Shown here in pieces: positions 1 to 8,572 of a DNA stretch of 64,000 nucleotides (its first letter is position 1; each line of letters begins with the position of its first letter). The stretch is from Thalassospiraceae bacterium LMO-SO8 (GTDB lineage Bacteria; Pseudomonadota; Alphaproteobacteria; Rhodospirillales; Casp-alpha2): positions 744,001-808,000 of the forward strand of contig CP134226.1 in NCBI GenBank assembly GCA_031655335.1. Reading direction: 5' to 3'. The position numbers were made by a program, and so were the translations under genes. Below the pieces are notes generated by a model that saw only the letters and a list, made by a program, of their open reading frames with translations, made no database searches and had not been told where the DNA came from.

Positions 1-498
1 TTCCGCGAGCGGGTCGCCGACGCGATCCTAGGGGTCTATGAAAACCTGCGCATGACCCCGGTGCCTGTGCTGGCCGCCGTGCAGGGCCGGGCCAAGGGGT
101 TCGGCTGCGCCTTCGCCGCCCAGGCCGACGTGACCATCGCCGAGGACGAGGCCCGGTTTTCCATGCCGGAAATGGACGGCAACCTGCCGCCGACCCTGGC
201 CATTTCCGCCGCCCTGCCGAAAATGCCCGCCAAGGCCGTGCTCGACATGGTGCTGACCCGCGACGAAATCGACGCCCAGACGGCCTTTCATTTCGGGCTG
301 ATTTCCCGGGTTGCCCCGAAGGGCGGCCTGACGGCCGCGACGGCCGCCTATATCGCCAAATTGGCCGACCGCGACCGCGACGCCCTGGTCGCCATCAAGG
401 AATACATGCGCCTGGCCCCGACCATGGACCTTGCCGGGCAGGCCCGTTATGGGGCAAACCTGATTGCGGTCGAAATGACCTCCCAGGACAAAGCTTAA
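1..498 (+). CDS. Enoyl-CoA hydratase/isomerase family protein, 3' part only
   Basis: The frame is open from the first base of the window, so the N-terminus lies outside. The visible 165 residues match the crotonase fold: a GFGCAFA turn followed by ADVTIAEDEARFSMPEM, which is the usual oxyanion-hole and substrate-pocket region, then a C-terminal helical part. Crotonases hydrate enoyl-CoA esters or carry out isomerase and lyase variants on acyl-CoA substrates in the cytosol. The exact reaction cannot be assigned because the first oxyanion-hole segment is missing. It ends 15 bases before an alpha/beta hydrolase on the same strand, so the two are probably one operon, perhaps for aromatic or fatty acid breakdown. 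The family call is firm, the substrate is unknown. Confidence 0.85.
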   Translation, partial: FRERVADAILGVYENLRMTPVPVLAAVQGRAKGFGCAFAAQADVTIAEDEARFSMPEMDGNLPPTLAISAALPKMPAKAVLDMVLTRDEIDAQTAFHFGLISRVAPKGGLTAATAAYIAKLADRDRDALVAIKEYMRLAPTMDLAGQARYGANLIAVEMTSQDKA

Positions 499-513
499 GA
501 ACAGGACCAGCCC

Positions 514-1293
514 ATGCCCATGATTTCCGTCAACGGTGAAACCCTGCATTACCGCCAGGCCGGCAGCGGCCCGACGCTGCTGATGCTGCACAGCCTGGGC
601 ACCAACGGCTATCTGTGGGAAGGGCAGATCGCGGCATTGAAGGACAAGTTCACCTGTGTGGCGCTCGACGCCCGCGGTCATGGCCGCTCGTCCAACCGGG
701 GCGGCGTGACCATGCAGGCGGTGGCCGAGGATGCCCATGCGCTGTTGACGGAACTGGGCCTGCTGCCCGCGCACGTCATGGGAATTTCCATGGGCGGGCT
801 GCAATGCGCGCGCCTGCACGCCCTGGCCCCCAATGACGTGCTGTCCATCGTCTACGCCGACAGCTTCGCCTTCATGGGCGAGGCGGGGCCGGAGCGGATT
901 GCGGGCATGGAAGCCAAGATGGCGACCATGACCATGACCGAATTCGCCAAGGACTATGCCGACAGCACCCTGCTGCCGACGACGGGCACGGCCCACCACC
1001 AGGCCCTGGTCGCCGCCATCACCGGCATGACCAAGGACGATTACCTGGACGCCGTGCGCTCCGTGTTCACCGAAGACGTGCGCGCGCAATTGCAGGGCAT
1101 CGACAAGCCCATGCACATCGTCACCGGCGACCAGGACCAGCGCACCCCGCTGGCGGCGGCGGAAAGCGTCCAGGCCCTGGTCAAGGGATCGACGCTCGAG
1201 GCCATTCCGAATGCGGCGCATCTGTCGAACATCGACAATCCGGCCGGCTTCATGGCCGCCGTGGGGCCTTTCCTCGAGCGCGTTCGGAGATAG
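514..1293 (+). CDS. Alpha/beta hydrolase, 3-oxoadipate enol-lactonase (PcaD)-like
   Basis: This is a 259-residue single-domain alpha/beta hydrolase, the normal length for enol-lactonases. The nucleophile elbow GISMGG puts the serine at about residue 92. The acid is D206 or D208 in TGDQDQRTP, and the base is H236 in NAAHLSN. The oxyanion HSLGTN motif lies near residue 26. No signal peptide is present, so it acts in the cytosol. PcaD enzymes open 3-oxoadipate enol-lactone in the beta-ketoadipate pathway, but other pca genes are absent here, so the substrate may be another lactone or ester. It follows the enoyl-CoA hydratase by 15 bases and is probably cotranscribed with it. Confidence 0.85.
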   Translation: MPMISVNGETLHYRQAGSGPTLLMLHSLGTNGYLWEGQIAALKDKFTCVALDARGHGRSSNRGGVTMQAVAEDAHALLTELGLLPAHVMGISMGGLQCARLHALAPNDVLSIVYADSFAFMGEAGPERIAGMEAKMATMTMTEFAKDYADSTLLPTTGTAHHQALVAAITGMTKDDYLDAVRSVFTEDVRAQLQGIDKPMHIVTGDQDQRTPLAAAESVQALVKGSTLEAIPNAAHLSNIDNPAGFMAAVGPFLERVRR

Positions 1294-1302
1294 CAGCCCC
1301 CT

Positions 1303-1326
1303 TGGCCCCCCTTGGGCCACCTTGTT
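1303..1326 (+). terminator. Weak candidate terminator after the hydrolase gene
   Basis: A 6-bp stem (TGGCCC with GGGCCA, five-base loop) is followed by CCTTGTTTT. It lies just after the hydrolase stop codon and before the AT-richer promoter-like stretch leading to the kinase gene. The stem is short and the T-run is interrupted. Confidence 0.35.
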
Positions 1327-1441
1327 TTCCCCCGCCCGACACCCGTTAATGGTGCATTCTATTATATTCATTGCGTTCCCGGCAGGTGGTTTTTATTAAT
1401 GACCCTGCCTTGAGGAACCCGCCGGAAAGCAACTCTTCTTA

Positions 1442-2548
1442 ATGTCTGAACGCTCGGACGACGACGTCCTTAAATCTGTTCTGGAAGGCAGCCCGATCGG
1501 TGCGGCCATCCTCGACGTCGCAAGCGGCAAGCGCCTGTTCGTGAACAGCCGTCTCGTCACTATGTTCGGCGCCGCGTCGGCCGACGACCTCCTGAACAAC
1601 GACATTCGGGACACCTGGGTCGACCCCGACGCTTTCACCGCCTCCTACACGCAGTTCAGCAAGGGCGAACTGTTGGTGAACGTTGAATCGGAACGCAGAC
1701 GTTTCGACGGAACCAAGTGGTGGGTGCTGATGAACACGCAGCCCATTACCTTTGAATCCCGAAAGGCCGGCATTGTCTGGCACATCGACATTTCAGACCG
1801 CAAGAACGCGGAAGCGCAAATTCTCCAGGCCAAAAAAGAGGCTGAGGACGCCAGTCACGCGAAATCTGATTTCCTCGCCCATGTCAGCCACGAGTTGCGC
1901 ACGCCGCTGAACAGCATCCTCGGGTTTTCCCAGATGCTGTCCACCGAGTCCGCCACCGGCATCAATCCCGCCAACCGGATCGAATACGCCAAGAACATCT
2001 TTGCGTCGGGCGGGCTTCTCCTGGGAATCATCAACGATATTCTCGATTTATCGAAGATCGAAGCCGGGGAATTCGAACTGGACCGATCCGCGTTCGACAT
2101 CAATGACGTTCTCACGACCGCACAACAGATGATGAACAGTTTGGCGGAACTGGACGGCATCACCATGAACTATGCGCCGTCCGCCGACCCGATCTCTCTT
2201 TTCGCGGACAAGCGCGTGGTGACGCAAATCATCGTCAACCTGTTGTCCAACGCCATCAAGTTCAACAACAAGCACGGATGCGTGACGCTTGCCGCCTCCG
2301 TTCTGCCCGACGGCGGCCGATCGATCACCGTCACGGATACGGGGATCGGTATCGCCAAGGACGATTTCCCGAGGGTTCTCGCCCCGTTCGGGCAGGTCCG
2401 CACCAGTTCGCACCGGGCCTATGGGGGCACCGGCCTGGGTCTTTCCCTGTCGAAATACCTGGTGGAACTGCACGGCGGTGCCCTTCACCTGTCCAGCACG
2501 CTGGGCCAGGGCACGACGGTCGAGATCACGTTCCCGCCGGCGCCTTAA
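1442..2548 (+). CDS. Cytosolic PAS-domain sensor histidine kinase
   Basis: The 368-residue protein has an N-terminal PAS domain (about residues 10-120, ending in WHIDISDRKNAE, a typical PAS exit) and a short coiled linker. It then has a HisKA domain with H150 in SHELRTPLNS, and a HATPase domain with N270, DTGIGI (299-304) and GGTGLGLS (328-335). No transmembrane segment is visible, so it probably senses a cytosolic signal and passes phosphate to a separate receiver. No response regulator is adjacent on this strand; the REC-Hpt protein at 5.2-6.3 kb is the closest candidate partner, which is inference. The PAS ligand is not predictable. Confidence 0.9.
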   Translation: MSERSDDDVLKSVLEGSPIGAAILDVASGKRLFVNSRLVTMFGAASADDLLNNDIRDTWVDPDAFTASYTQFSKGELLVNVESERRRFDGTKWWVLMNTQPITFESRKAGIVWHIDISDRKNAEAQILQAKKEAEDASHAKSDFLAHVSHELRTPLNSILGFSQMLSTESATGINPANRIEYAKNIFASGGLLLGIINDILDLSKIEAGEFELDRSAFDINDVLTTAQQMMNSLAELDGITMNYAPSADPISLFADKRVVTQIIVNLLSNAIKFNNKHGCVTLAASVLPDGGRSITVTDTGIGIAKDDFPRVLAPFGQVRTSSHRAYGGTGLGLSLSKYLVELHGGALHLSSTLGQGTTVEITFPPAP

Positions 2549-2658
2549 CGGCCCCCTCCGTTCCGAATAGGAGACCCGCGCAGATCGTTGATCCGTTCGC
2601 CATTCGAATCTAGTAAGGTGCCGCGCTTTCCATCCCACAGATCAGGTTTCCCCCTCCC

Positions 2659-4476
2659 TTGGCACCTCCCATTCTCCATCTTCGCGACATCGATCTGACC
2701 TTCGGCGGCACGCCCCTGCTGGAAGGGGCGGAGCTTGCCGTCATGCGCGGCGACCGCCTGTGCCTGGTCGGGCGCAACGGGTCCGGCAAGTCGACCCTGC
2801 TGAAGATCGCGGGCGGGCTGATCCAGCCCGACCGGGGCGAGATCTTCGTGCAGCCGGGGGCGACGGTGCGCTATCTGGCGCAGGAACCGGACCTGTCCGG
2901 CCATGCCACGACGCTTGATTATGTCGAGGACGGCCTAGCGCCGGGCGACGATCCCTATCGGGCGCAATACCTGCTGGACCTTCTTGGCCTGACGGGGCAG
3001 GAAACTCCCGGCCATCTGTCCGGCGGCGAGGCCCGGCGCGCGGCCCTGGCCCGGGCGCTCGCGCCCAAGCCCGATATCCTGCTGCTGGACGAGCCGACCA
3101 ACCACCTGGACCTCCCCGCCATCGCCTGGCTGGAAAGGGAACTCAAATCCCTGCCGTCGGCGATCGTCATGATCAGCCACGACCGCCGGTTCCTGGAAAC
3201 CCTGTCGCGCGCGACCCTGTGGCTCGACCGGGGCGAGGTCAAACGCCTTGAACAGGGATTTTCCGCGTTCGAGGAATGGCGCGACACGCTGCTGGAACAG
3301 GAAAGCACGGCCCGTCACAAGCTCGACCGCAAGATCGCCGCCGAAACCCACTGGTTGATCCACGGTGTCACGGCCCGGCGCAAGCGCAACCAGCGCAGGC
3401 TCGGCAACCTGATGGACATGCGTCAGCAGAAGCGCGAGTTGCGCCAGGTGGCGGGCGAGGTCAAGCTGGCCGCCGCCCAGGGCGAAACCTCGGGCAAGCT
3501 GGTGATCGACGCCGAAGACATCACCAAGGCTTACGGCGAGCGCACCCTGATTGACGGCTTTTCCACCCGCATCCTGCGCGGCGACCGGGTCGGCATCATC
3601 GGGCCCAACGGGGCCGGCAAGACGACCCTGCTGAACATCCTGACCGGCCAGGCCGCCCCCGACACGGGCAAAGTCAAGGTCGGCGTATCGGTCGAGATGG
3701 TGACGCTCGACCAGAAACGCGAAAGCCTGAACCCCCGGACCAGCCTGTCCGACGCCCTGACCGACGGCAGCGGCGATACGGTGTCCGTCGGCGGCGAGCC
3801 ACGCCACGTCATCAGCTACATGAAGGACTTTCTGTTCCTGCCCGAACAGGCGCCGACGCCGATCGGCGAGTTGTCGGGCGGCGAGCGCGGGCGGCTGATG
3901 CTGGCCCGGGCATTGGCCCGCCCGTCCAACCTTCTGGTGCTCGACGAGCCGACCAACGACCTGGACCTGGAAACCCTCGACCTGTTGCAGGAAATGCTGG
4001 CCGATTACGAAGGCGCGGTGCTGCTGGTCAGCCACGACCGCGATTTCATCGACCGGGTCGTGACCTCGGTCATCGCTTGGGAAGGCGAAGGCCAGTGGCG
4101 CGAATACCCCGGCGGCTATTCCGACATGCTGGCCCAGCGCGGCGAGGCGCCGCTGCGCGACAAGCCGAAAAAGGACAAGGGATCGGCGAAGAACGCTCCC
4201 GCGCCGTCCTCACCCGCTGCGCCGAAGGAAAAACGCAAGCTGTCCTTCAAGGACAGCCACGCGCTGAAAATCCTGCCCGACCGCATGGCCAAGCTTGAGG
4301 AAGAGATCGCAGGCCACAAGAAGGTCCTGGCCGACCCCAACCTGTTCGCCAAGGATGCCCGGCGGTTCACCGATACGGCGGCGGCTTTGACAAAGGCCGA
4401 GGCAAAGCTGGCCACCCTGGAAGAAGAGTGGCTCGCCCTCGAACTCAAGCGCGAGGAAATCGAGGGCGGCGCATAA
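2659..4476 (+). CDS. uup: ABC-F family ATPase, Uup type
   Basis: This 605-residue soluble protein has two ABC ATPase domains and no membrane segments. The first domain has Walker A GRNGSGKST at about residue 38, signature LSGGE and Walker B LLLDEPTNHLD. The second has GPNGAGKTT at about residue 315, LSGGERGR and LVLDEPTNDLD. A C-terminal charged coiled coil of about 80 residues follows a Lys/Pro/Ala-rich linker. This is the layout of Uup, an ABC-F protein that acts on ribosomes and is linked to suppression of transposon precise excision. The start is a TTG codon, chosen because it gives the normal N-terminus LHLRDIDLTFGG; its ribosome site is weak. It appears to be a single-gene unit. Confidence 0.92.
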   Translation: MAPPILHLRDIDLTFGGTPLLEGAELAVMRGDRLCLVGRNGSGKSTLLKIAGGLIQPDRGEIFVQPGATVRYLAQEPDLSGHATTLDYVEDGLAPGDDPYRAQYLLDLLGLTGQETPGHLSGGEARRAALARALAPKPDILLLDEPTNHLDLPAIAWLERELKSLPSAIVMISHDRRFLETLSRATLWLDRGEVKRLEQGFSAFEEWRDTLLEQESTARHKLDRKIAAETHWLIHGVTARRKRNQRRLGNLMDMRQQKRELRQVAGEVKLAAAQGETSGKLVIDAEDITKAYGERTLIDGFSTRILRGDRVGIIGPNGAGKTTLLNILTGQAAPDTGKVKVGVSVEMVTLDQKRESLNPRTSLSDALTDGSGDTVSVGGEPRHVISYMKDFLFLPEQAPTPIGELSGGERGRLMLARALARPSNLLVLDEPTNDLDLETLDLLQEMLADYEGAVLLVSHDRDFIDRVVTSVIAWEGEGQWREYPGGYSDMLAQRGEAPLRDKPKKDKGSAKNAPAPSSPAAPKEKRKLSFKDSHALKILPDRMAKLEEEIAGHKKVLADPNLFAKDARRFTDTAAALTKAEAKLATLEEEWLALELKREEIEGGA

Positions 4477-4482
4477 GCGTCC

Positions 4483-5073
4483 TTACTGCACCGGCTGCAT
4501 GCGCCCGGTGTGGCGATCGACCGAGAACTTGCGGACCAGGGAATTATCCTTGGTCACGACCTCGGCCTCGATGGTGTCGCCGTCCTTTTCCGTGACCTTG
4601 CCGACCTTCAGGTTGGGATTGCGGGTCCAGGCCACGCGCTGTTCCATCATCTTCTTGACGTCATCGGCCTTGAGGTCGCGGTCGAGCGCCTGCGCCCCGC
4701 CGCAGCCGCCCATCATGCCGTAGCCGGGTCCCATCATCATACCGGGTCCCATCATCATGCCGGGCCCCATGCCCATGCCGGACCCCATGCCCATGCCGGG
4801 GCCCATCATCATCCCGGGACCCATCATCGGCATCTGGCCGCCGTAGCCGTATCCCATTCCCGGCCCCATCATCATGCCGGACCCCATGCCCATTCCATAG
4901 CCCATCATGGGCATCTGGCCCTGATAGCCCTGGCCCATCATGCCGCGCCCCATCATGGGCATGTCGTCCCGGTCGCCGGACACACCCGGGCCATGCGCCA
5001 AAGCCTCGCCAGCGGAAAGAAGGCCGAGAGCACCGATCAGCGCCAAGGCCGTCTTCATACCTGTCGTCTTCAT
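4483..5073 (-). CDS. Exported methionine/glycine-repeat protein
   Basis: The 196-residue protein starts with a signal peptide (residues 1 to about 27, ending LAHG). A low-complexity region of roughly 95 residues follows, made of MMGPGM, MGMG and GYG units, then a single cysteine near GGCGGAQ. A 65-residue ordered C-terminal domain ends the protein, with DDVKKMMEQRVAWTRNP, KVTEKDG and KFSVDRHTGRM. Methionine-rich exported proteins often bind Cu(I) or Ag(I); that role is inference. The C-terminal segment may be a small PepSY-like or related fold, with low certainty. The DNA repeats of this gene are listed separately. It converges with uup, six bases away. Confidence 0.8.
   Translation of the reverse strand: MKTTGMKTALALIGALGLLSAGEALAHGPGVSGDRDDMPMMGRGMMGQGYQGQMPMMGYGMGMGSGMMMGPGMGYGYGGQMPMMGPGMMMGPGMGMGSGMGMGPGMMMGPGMMMGPGYGMMGGCGGAQALDRDLKADDVKKMMEQRVAWTRNPNLKVGKVTEKDGDTIEAEVVTKDNSLVRKFSVDRHTGRMQPVQ
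4711..4960 (-). repeat. Degenerate tandem repeat coding for Met/Gly/Pro units
   Basis: On the plus strand the region is built of units such as cccatcatcatgccgggcc and cccatgcccatgccgg, repeated with small changes. They encode the MMGPGM and MGMG blocks of the exported protein. Such repeats can expand or contract by slippage, so length may vary between strains. Confidence 0.75.
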
Positions 5074-5182
5074 CTCTTCACCCTTTCATTGCCTTGGGAA
5101 CGATCCTTCCCATTTGGCAATCGTAAGGTGTTGGCGAAGGATTTTCGTTGACCTGCGTCAAGTCGCCGGACGACCGGGGCAA

Positions 5183-6325
5183 TTACGAGCCCGTGCGGGG
5201 GCGGGGGGATGCAATGCGATCGACGCCGGCTTTGGGCGTCTCGGCCTTCGCGGCCTCGATTTCGGCGCGGGGATCCTCGAAGGTGTACTTGCGAATCGCC
5301 TTTTTCAGATCCTGCATCAGCTGGATGCCGATCTCGCCGCCGTCGCCGGTGATCTTGTCGCGGAACACGCTGCGCATGGTATCGACATGGGCCTTGATGA
5401 CCTTGACCGCGCGGTCCTCGGTCGGACAGGGCGCCTGGGTCATCTTGTACAGCATCTCGCCGACGTTGGTGATGATCGGGTAGCCGAAGGTTCCGCCCTG
5501 GCCGCGCAGTTCGTGGGCCAGCAGATTGATGTTCTTGAAATGGCGGGCACGCTGATCCACCGACTGCTGCAACGCGCGCTCACAGATGCTCGACAGGGTC
5601 GCCAGATAGCCCAACGCCCAATCATGGAATTCCAGGCCCTTGCGCTGAAGGTGCTCGTCCGCCGCCTGCAGGTGGCGCAACGGCAGTTCGCCCGGCGGGC
5701 TCATGCCCAGGCCGCCGACCTTTTCCTTCAGCTTGTTGGGCAGACGAAACAGGAAAACGTCGCCGTCATTTCGGGGGCGGCGCACACGGTCCGAGGAATA
5801 GACGATGGTCGCGTCCTTCTCGCTGATCCGGCGCCGGTCGTGGGGGGTCTTCAGGTCGCTCTTGCGATGCCGGTCCGGGCCGAAGTATTCGCGGGTGGCG
5901 ACGAACTGTCGCGGAAAGTCGACGACTTCGAGCACACGGTTGCATACGGTCTGCGCGGAAAACGGCTTGGCCAGGAATTCGCTGGCGCCGCCGTCGCGCG
6001 CCTTCTCGACGTTCTCCGTGTCGGCGGCGCCGGACATCATGATGAAGGGCATGAAGCGGTTGGGGGATTCCTTGCCCTGACGAACCCACTTCAGCAGCAG
6101 ATGCCCGTCGATCGGCGCCATCACAAGGTCGGAGATAATCATGTCCACGGGACAACCGTAAGGGCCGTGATGAGCGCTCAGGAACTCGATCGCCTCGACG
6201 CCGTTTTCCGCGGTGATGACCTGACCGGCCCCGAGGGTTTTCAGCACGTCCTGCAAAATCTTGAGTACGAAACGGTTGTCATCGACCAGAAGGAAGGTCA
6301 ACCGCTCCAGATTGTATACACCCAT
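5183..6325 (-). CDS. Two-domain REC-Hpt signalling protein
   Basis: The 380-residue cytosolic protein begins with a receiver domain: acidic pocket VDDN at 14-17, phosphorylation site D66 in ISDLVM, MMSG at 97-100 and K120 in LAKPF. No DNA-binding or enzymatic output domain follows. The C-terminal helical region carries LLAHELRGQGGTFGYP with H271, which resembles the histidine phosphotransfer motif HxLKGxxxxxG. It therefore probably works as a phosphorelay intermediate with both an Asp and a His acceptor. A basic linker (residues 150-185) separates the domains. The gene stands alone on the minus strand, next to an AT-rich intergenic region. The Hpt assignment is from the motif only. Confidence 0.82.
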   Translation of the reverse strand: MGVYNLERLTFLLVDDNRFVLKILQDVLKTLGAGQVITAENGVEAIEFLSAHHGPYGCPVDMIISDLVMAPIDGHLLLKWVRQGKESPNRFMPFIMMSGAADTENVEKARDGGASEFLAKPFSAQTVCNRVLEVVDFPRQFVATREYFGPDRHRKSDLKTPHDRRRISEKDATIVYSSDRVRRPRNDGDVFLFRLPNKLKEKVGGLGMSPPGELPLRHLQAADEHLQRKGLEFHDWALGYLATLSSICERALQQSVDQRARHFKNINLLAHELRGQGGTFGYPIITNVGEMLYKMTQAPCPTEDRAVKVIKAHVDTMRSVFRDKITGDGGEIGIQLMQDLKKAIRKYTFEDPRAEIEAAKAETPKAGVDRIASPRPRTGS

Positions 6326-6506
6326 TGCTTTTCATCGGAGGAAGAACACCCCCGCGCCACCGTCCAACATGTTGCTCACCCGTGACATTTCCCTTGGCGT
6401 CTTAAAGTTGCGCCTATTATCGCATTCTACTTAACTTGAATGATTAACAAAGCCAATAATATTTAAAATCAGACCATTAGAATGCCCTAATGATACAACC
6501 AATCCG

Positions 6507-7505
6507 TCATCCCCACAGGGCCGGGGCGGGCGGATGGATGCGCCCGCCCGCGAAGTCCAGGCCCGGCGCGCGGTCCTCACGCAGCAACAGGGGACCGTCC
6601 AGATCGACGACACGGGCCCGGCCCATCAAAAGCGTGGCCGGCGCCATCGCCAGCGATGTCGCAACCATGCAGCCGATCATCAGCCCGAACCCCCGCGCGC
6701 AGGCGGCATCGGCCAGATCGAGAGCCGCCGTCAGGCCGCCGGTCTTGTCCAGCTTCACGTTGACCATGTCATAGAGCCCGACAAGGCGGTCCAGATCCCG
6801 GACCGTGTGACAGCTTTCGTCGGCGCAGATCGGGATCGGGTAGGACAGGCCGCGCAGAATGTCGTCGCCATGGGCGGGCACCGGCTGTTCGAGCATCTCC
6901 ACCCCCATCTCGGTCAGGAACGGCGCCAGGTTTTCGAGCCGGTGCAGGTCCCAGCCTTCGTTGGGATCGACGACCAGGCGCGCCTCGGGCGCGGCCTCGC
7001 GCACGGCGCCAAGGCGCGCGCGCACGTCGGCGCCGTCCAACTTGATCTTGAGCAGGGGCGCATTCTTGAGGCGGCGGGCCTGGATCGCCATGTCCTGAGG
7101 GCTGGCGATGCCGATGGTTTCCGCCGTCACCGCGGGCAACGGCTCCGGCAGGCCGGCCAGATCCCAGGCGCGGCGGCCCGCCTGCTTGCATTCCAGATCC
7201 CACAGGGCGCAGTCGACGGCGTTGCGCGCGGCCCCCGCCGGAAGAAGGTCAAGCAGGTCGCGGCGGCCGATGCCCTCGGCCACGGCGTCCGCGACCTCGG
7301 CAATCTGGTGGATCACGCTGTCGACCGTTTCACCGTAATGCGTATAGGGCACGCATTCGCCGCGCCCGGCCCGTCCGTCCGCGTCCTCGACCTCGCAGAC
7401 GACGACCCGGGCTTCGGTCTTGACCCCGCGCGAGATGGCGAAGGGGCGGGCGAGCGGCCAGCCCTGGTCGACGGCGGACAGGCGGCGCGCCCCCGCCACG
7501 GTCAC
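6507..7505 (-). CDS. dgcA: DgcA: N-acetyl-D-glutamate racemase / dipeptide epimerase family
   Basis: The 332-residue enolase-superfamily enzyme starts at a GTG codon that overlaps the dgcN stop codon (GTGA), so translation is probably coupled. It shows the catalytic LKIKLDG motif (K153, K155), metal ligands D180 (VVDPNEGW), E206 (MLEQP) and D229 (CADES), and the opposite-face lysine in NVKLDKTGG. Annotated relatives are called dipeptide epimerases. In marine bacteria the DgcN-DgcA pair has been reported to convert D-glutamate to L-glutamate through N-acetyl intermediates, DgcA racemising N-acetyl-D-glutamate. The adjacent dgcN gene supports that role over cell-wall dipeptide epimerisation. 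Longer upstream starts would overlap dgcN deeply and were rejected. Confidence 0.85.
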   Translation of the reverse strand: MTVAGARRLSAVDQGWPLARPFAISRGVKTEARVVVCEVEDADGRAGRGECVPYTHYGETVDSVIHQIAEVADAVAEGIGRRDLLDLLPAGAARNAVDCALWDLECKQAGRRAWDLAGLPEPLPAVTAETIGIASPQDMAIQARRLKNAPLLKIKLDGADVRARLGAVREAAPEARLVVDPNEGWDLHRLENLAPFLTEMGVEMLEQPVPAHGDDILRGLSYPIPICADESCHTVRDLDRLVGLYDMVNVKLDKTGGLTAALDLADAACARGFGLMIGCMVATSLAMAPATLLMGRARVVDLDGPLLLREDRAPGLDFAGGRIHPPAPALWG

Positions 7506-8506
7506 AGCTTCTCGACGGCGTCGACGATGGCCGCGACGCCCGTGCGCACCGCATCGACGGCGGGCAGATTGAGACGTTCTGAAATCTCGGCCAGATAGGC
7601 CGTGGCCCGCGCCGCGTCCATGGAACTGGTGTTCACGGACACGCCGACGACCCTGGCATCGGGCTCGAACATGCGGGCCATGCGCTCGTTGACGTCGATG
7701 CAGTCTTCCAATGACGGCACGGGCACGCCGGGCGTGCCGCGCATTTCCAGCCGCGCCGCGTCGTGGCACAGCACCAGGGCATGGGGCCTGGCGCCATGGA
7801 TCAGGCCCAGGGTGACCCCGGAATAAGAGGCATGGAACAGCGACCCCTGGCCCTCGACCACGTCCCAATGGTCCGGGTCGTTCCCCGGTGTCAGCCATTC
7901 GGCGGCGCCGGCGATGAAATCAGCGACCACGGCGTCGACGGACGCCCCGTCGCCGGCGATGAAGATGCCGGTCTGGCCGGTGGCGCGGAAATCGGCCTTC
8001 ATGCCGCGGGCCTTCATCTCCCGCTCGATGGCGAGGGAGGTGAACATCTTGCCCACGGACACGTCCGTGCCCACAGTCAACAGCCGCCGGCCCGACCGGG
8101 CCTGGCCCGAGGCCACGTCGAAATCGCGCGACGGATGGCGGGCGTCGGTCAGTTTCCGGCCGTGCTTCGCCGCCGCCTCGGCGATGGCGGGCACGTCACG
8201 CAGCCGCCGATGCAGCCCAGCGGCTACGTCCATGCCCGCCGCGATGGCCTCGACAATGACGCCGACCCAATGGTCGGGGATCACCCCGCCCCGGTTGGCG
8301 ACGCCGATGACCATGGTCTTGCAGCCGGCCTTGACCGCGTCGGCGATGGTCATGTCGGGGATGCCCAGATCGGCCTTGCACCCGGCCAGGCGAAGCTGGC
8401 CCCTGCACCATTCGGGCCGCCAATGAACGACCCCGATGGCGACCTTGGCCGCCAGTTGGTCCGGCGCGTCGCCGACGAACATCAGGTAGGGGGTCGCGAG
8501 TGCCAT
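7502..8506 (-). CDS. dgcN: DgcN: D-glutamate N-acetyltransferase (DUF1611 family)
   Basis: The 334-residue protein has the DUF1611 layout: an N-terminal Rossmann-like part (MTIADAVKAGCKTMVIG) and a C-terminal P-loop-like domain with LLTVGTDVSVGKM at about residue 143. Conserved family features include GVANRGG and VEGQGSLFHASYSG. DUF1611 proteins were formerly annotated only as NAD-dependent epimerases or hypothetical proteins. DgcN was described as acetylating D-glutamate with acetyl-CoA before racemisation by DgcA. The gene is the first of the two-gene dgcN-dgcA unit. The enzyme is cytosolic, with no signal peptide. Confidence 0.85.
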   Translation of the reverse strand: MALATPYLMFVGDAPDQLAAKVAIGVVHWRPEWCRGQLRLAGCKADLGIPDMTIADAVKAGCKTMVIGVANRGGVIPDHWVGVIVEAIAAGMDVAAGLHRRLRDVPAIAEAAAKHGRKLTDARHPSRDFDVASGQARSGRRLLTVGTDVSVGKMFTSLAIEREMKARGMKADFRATGQTGIFIAGDGASVDAVVADFIAGAAEWLTPGNDPDHWDVVEGQGSLFHASYSGVTLGLIHGARPHALVLCHDAARLEMRGTPGVPVPSLEDCIDVNERMARMFEPDARVVGVSVNTSSMDAARATAYLAEISERLNLPAVDAVRTGVAAIVDAVEKL

Positions 8507-8572
8507 GGCGAATCTCCCGGCAGGTTCATCCAGGAAAAGAGCCTAGCACAGCCGGCCGCGGCGGAAAGAGGG

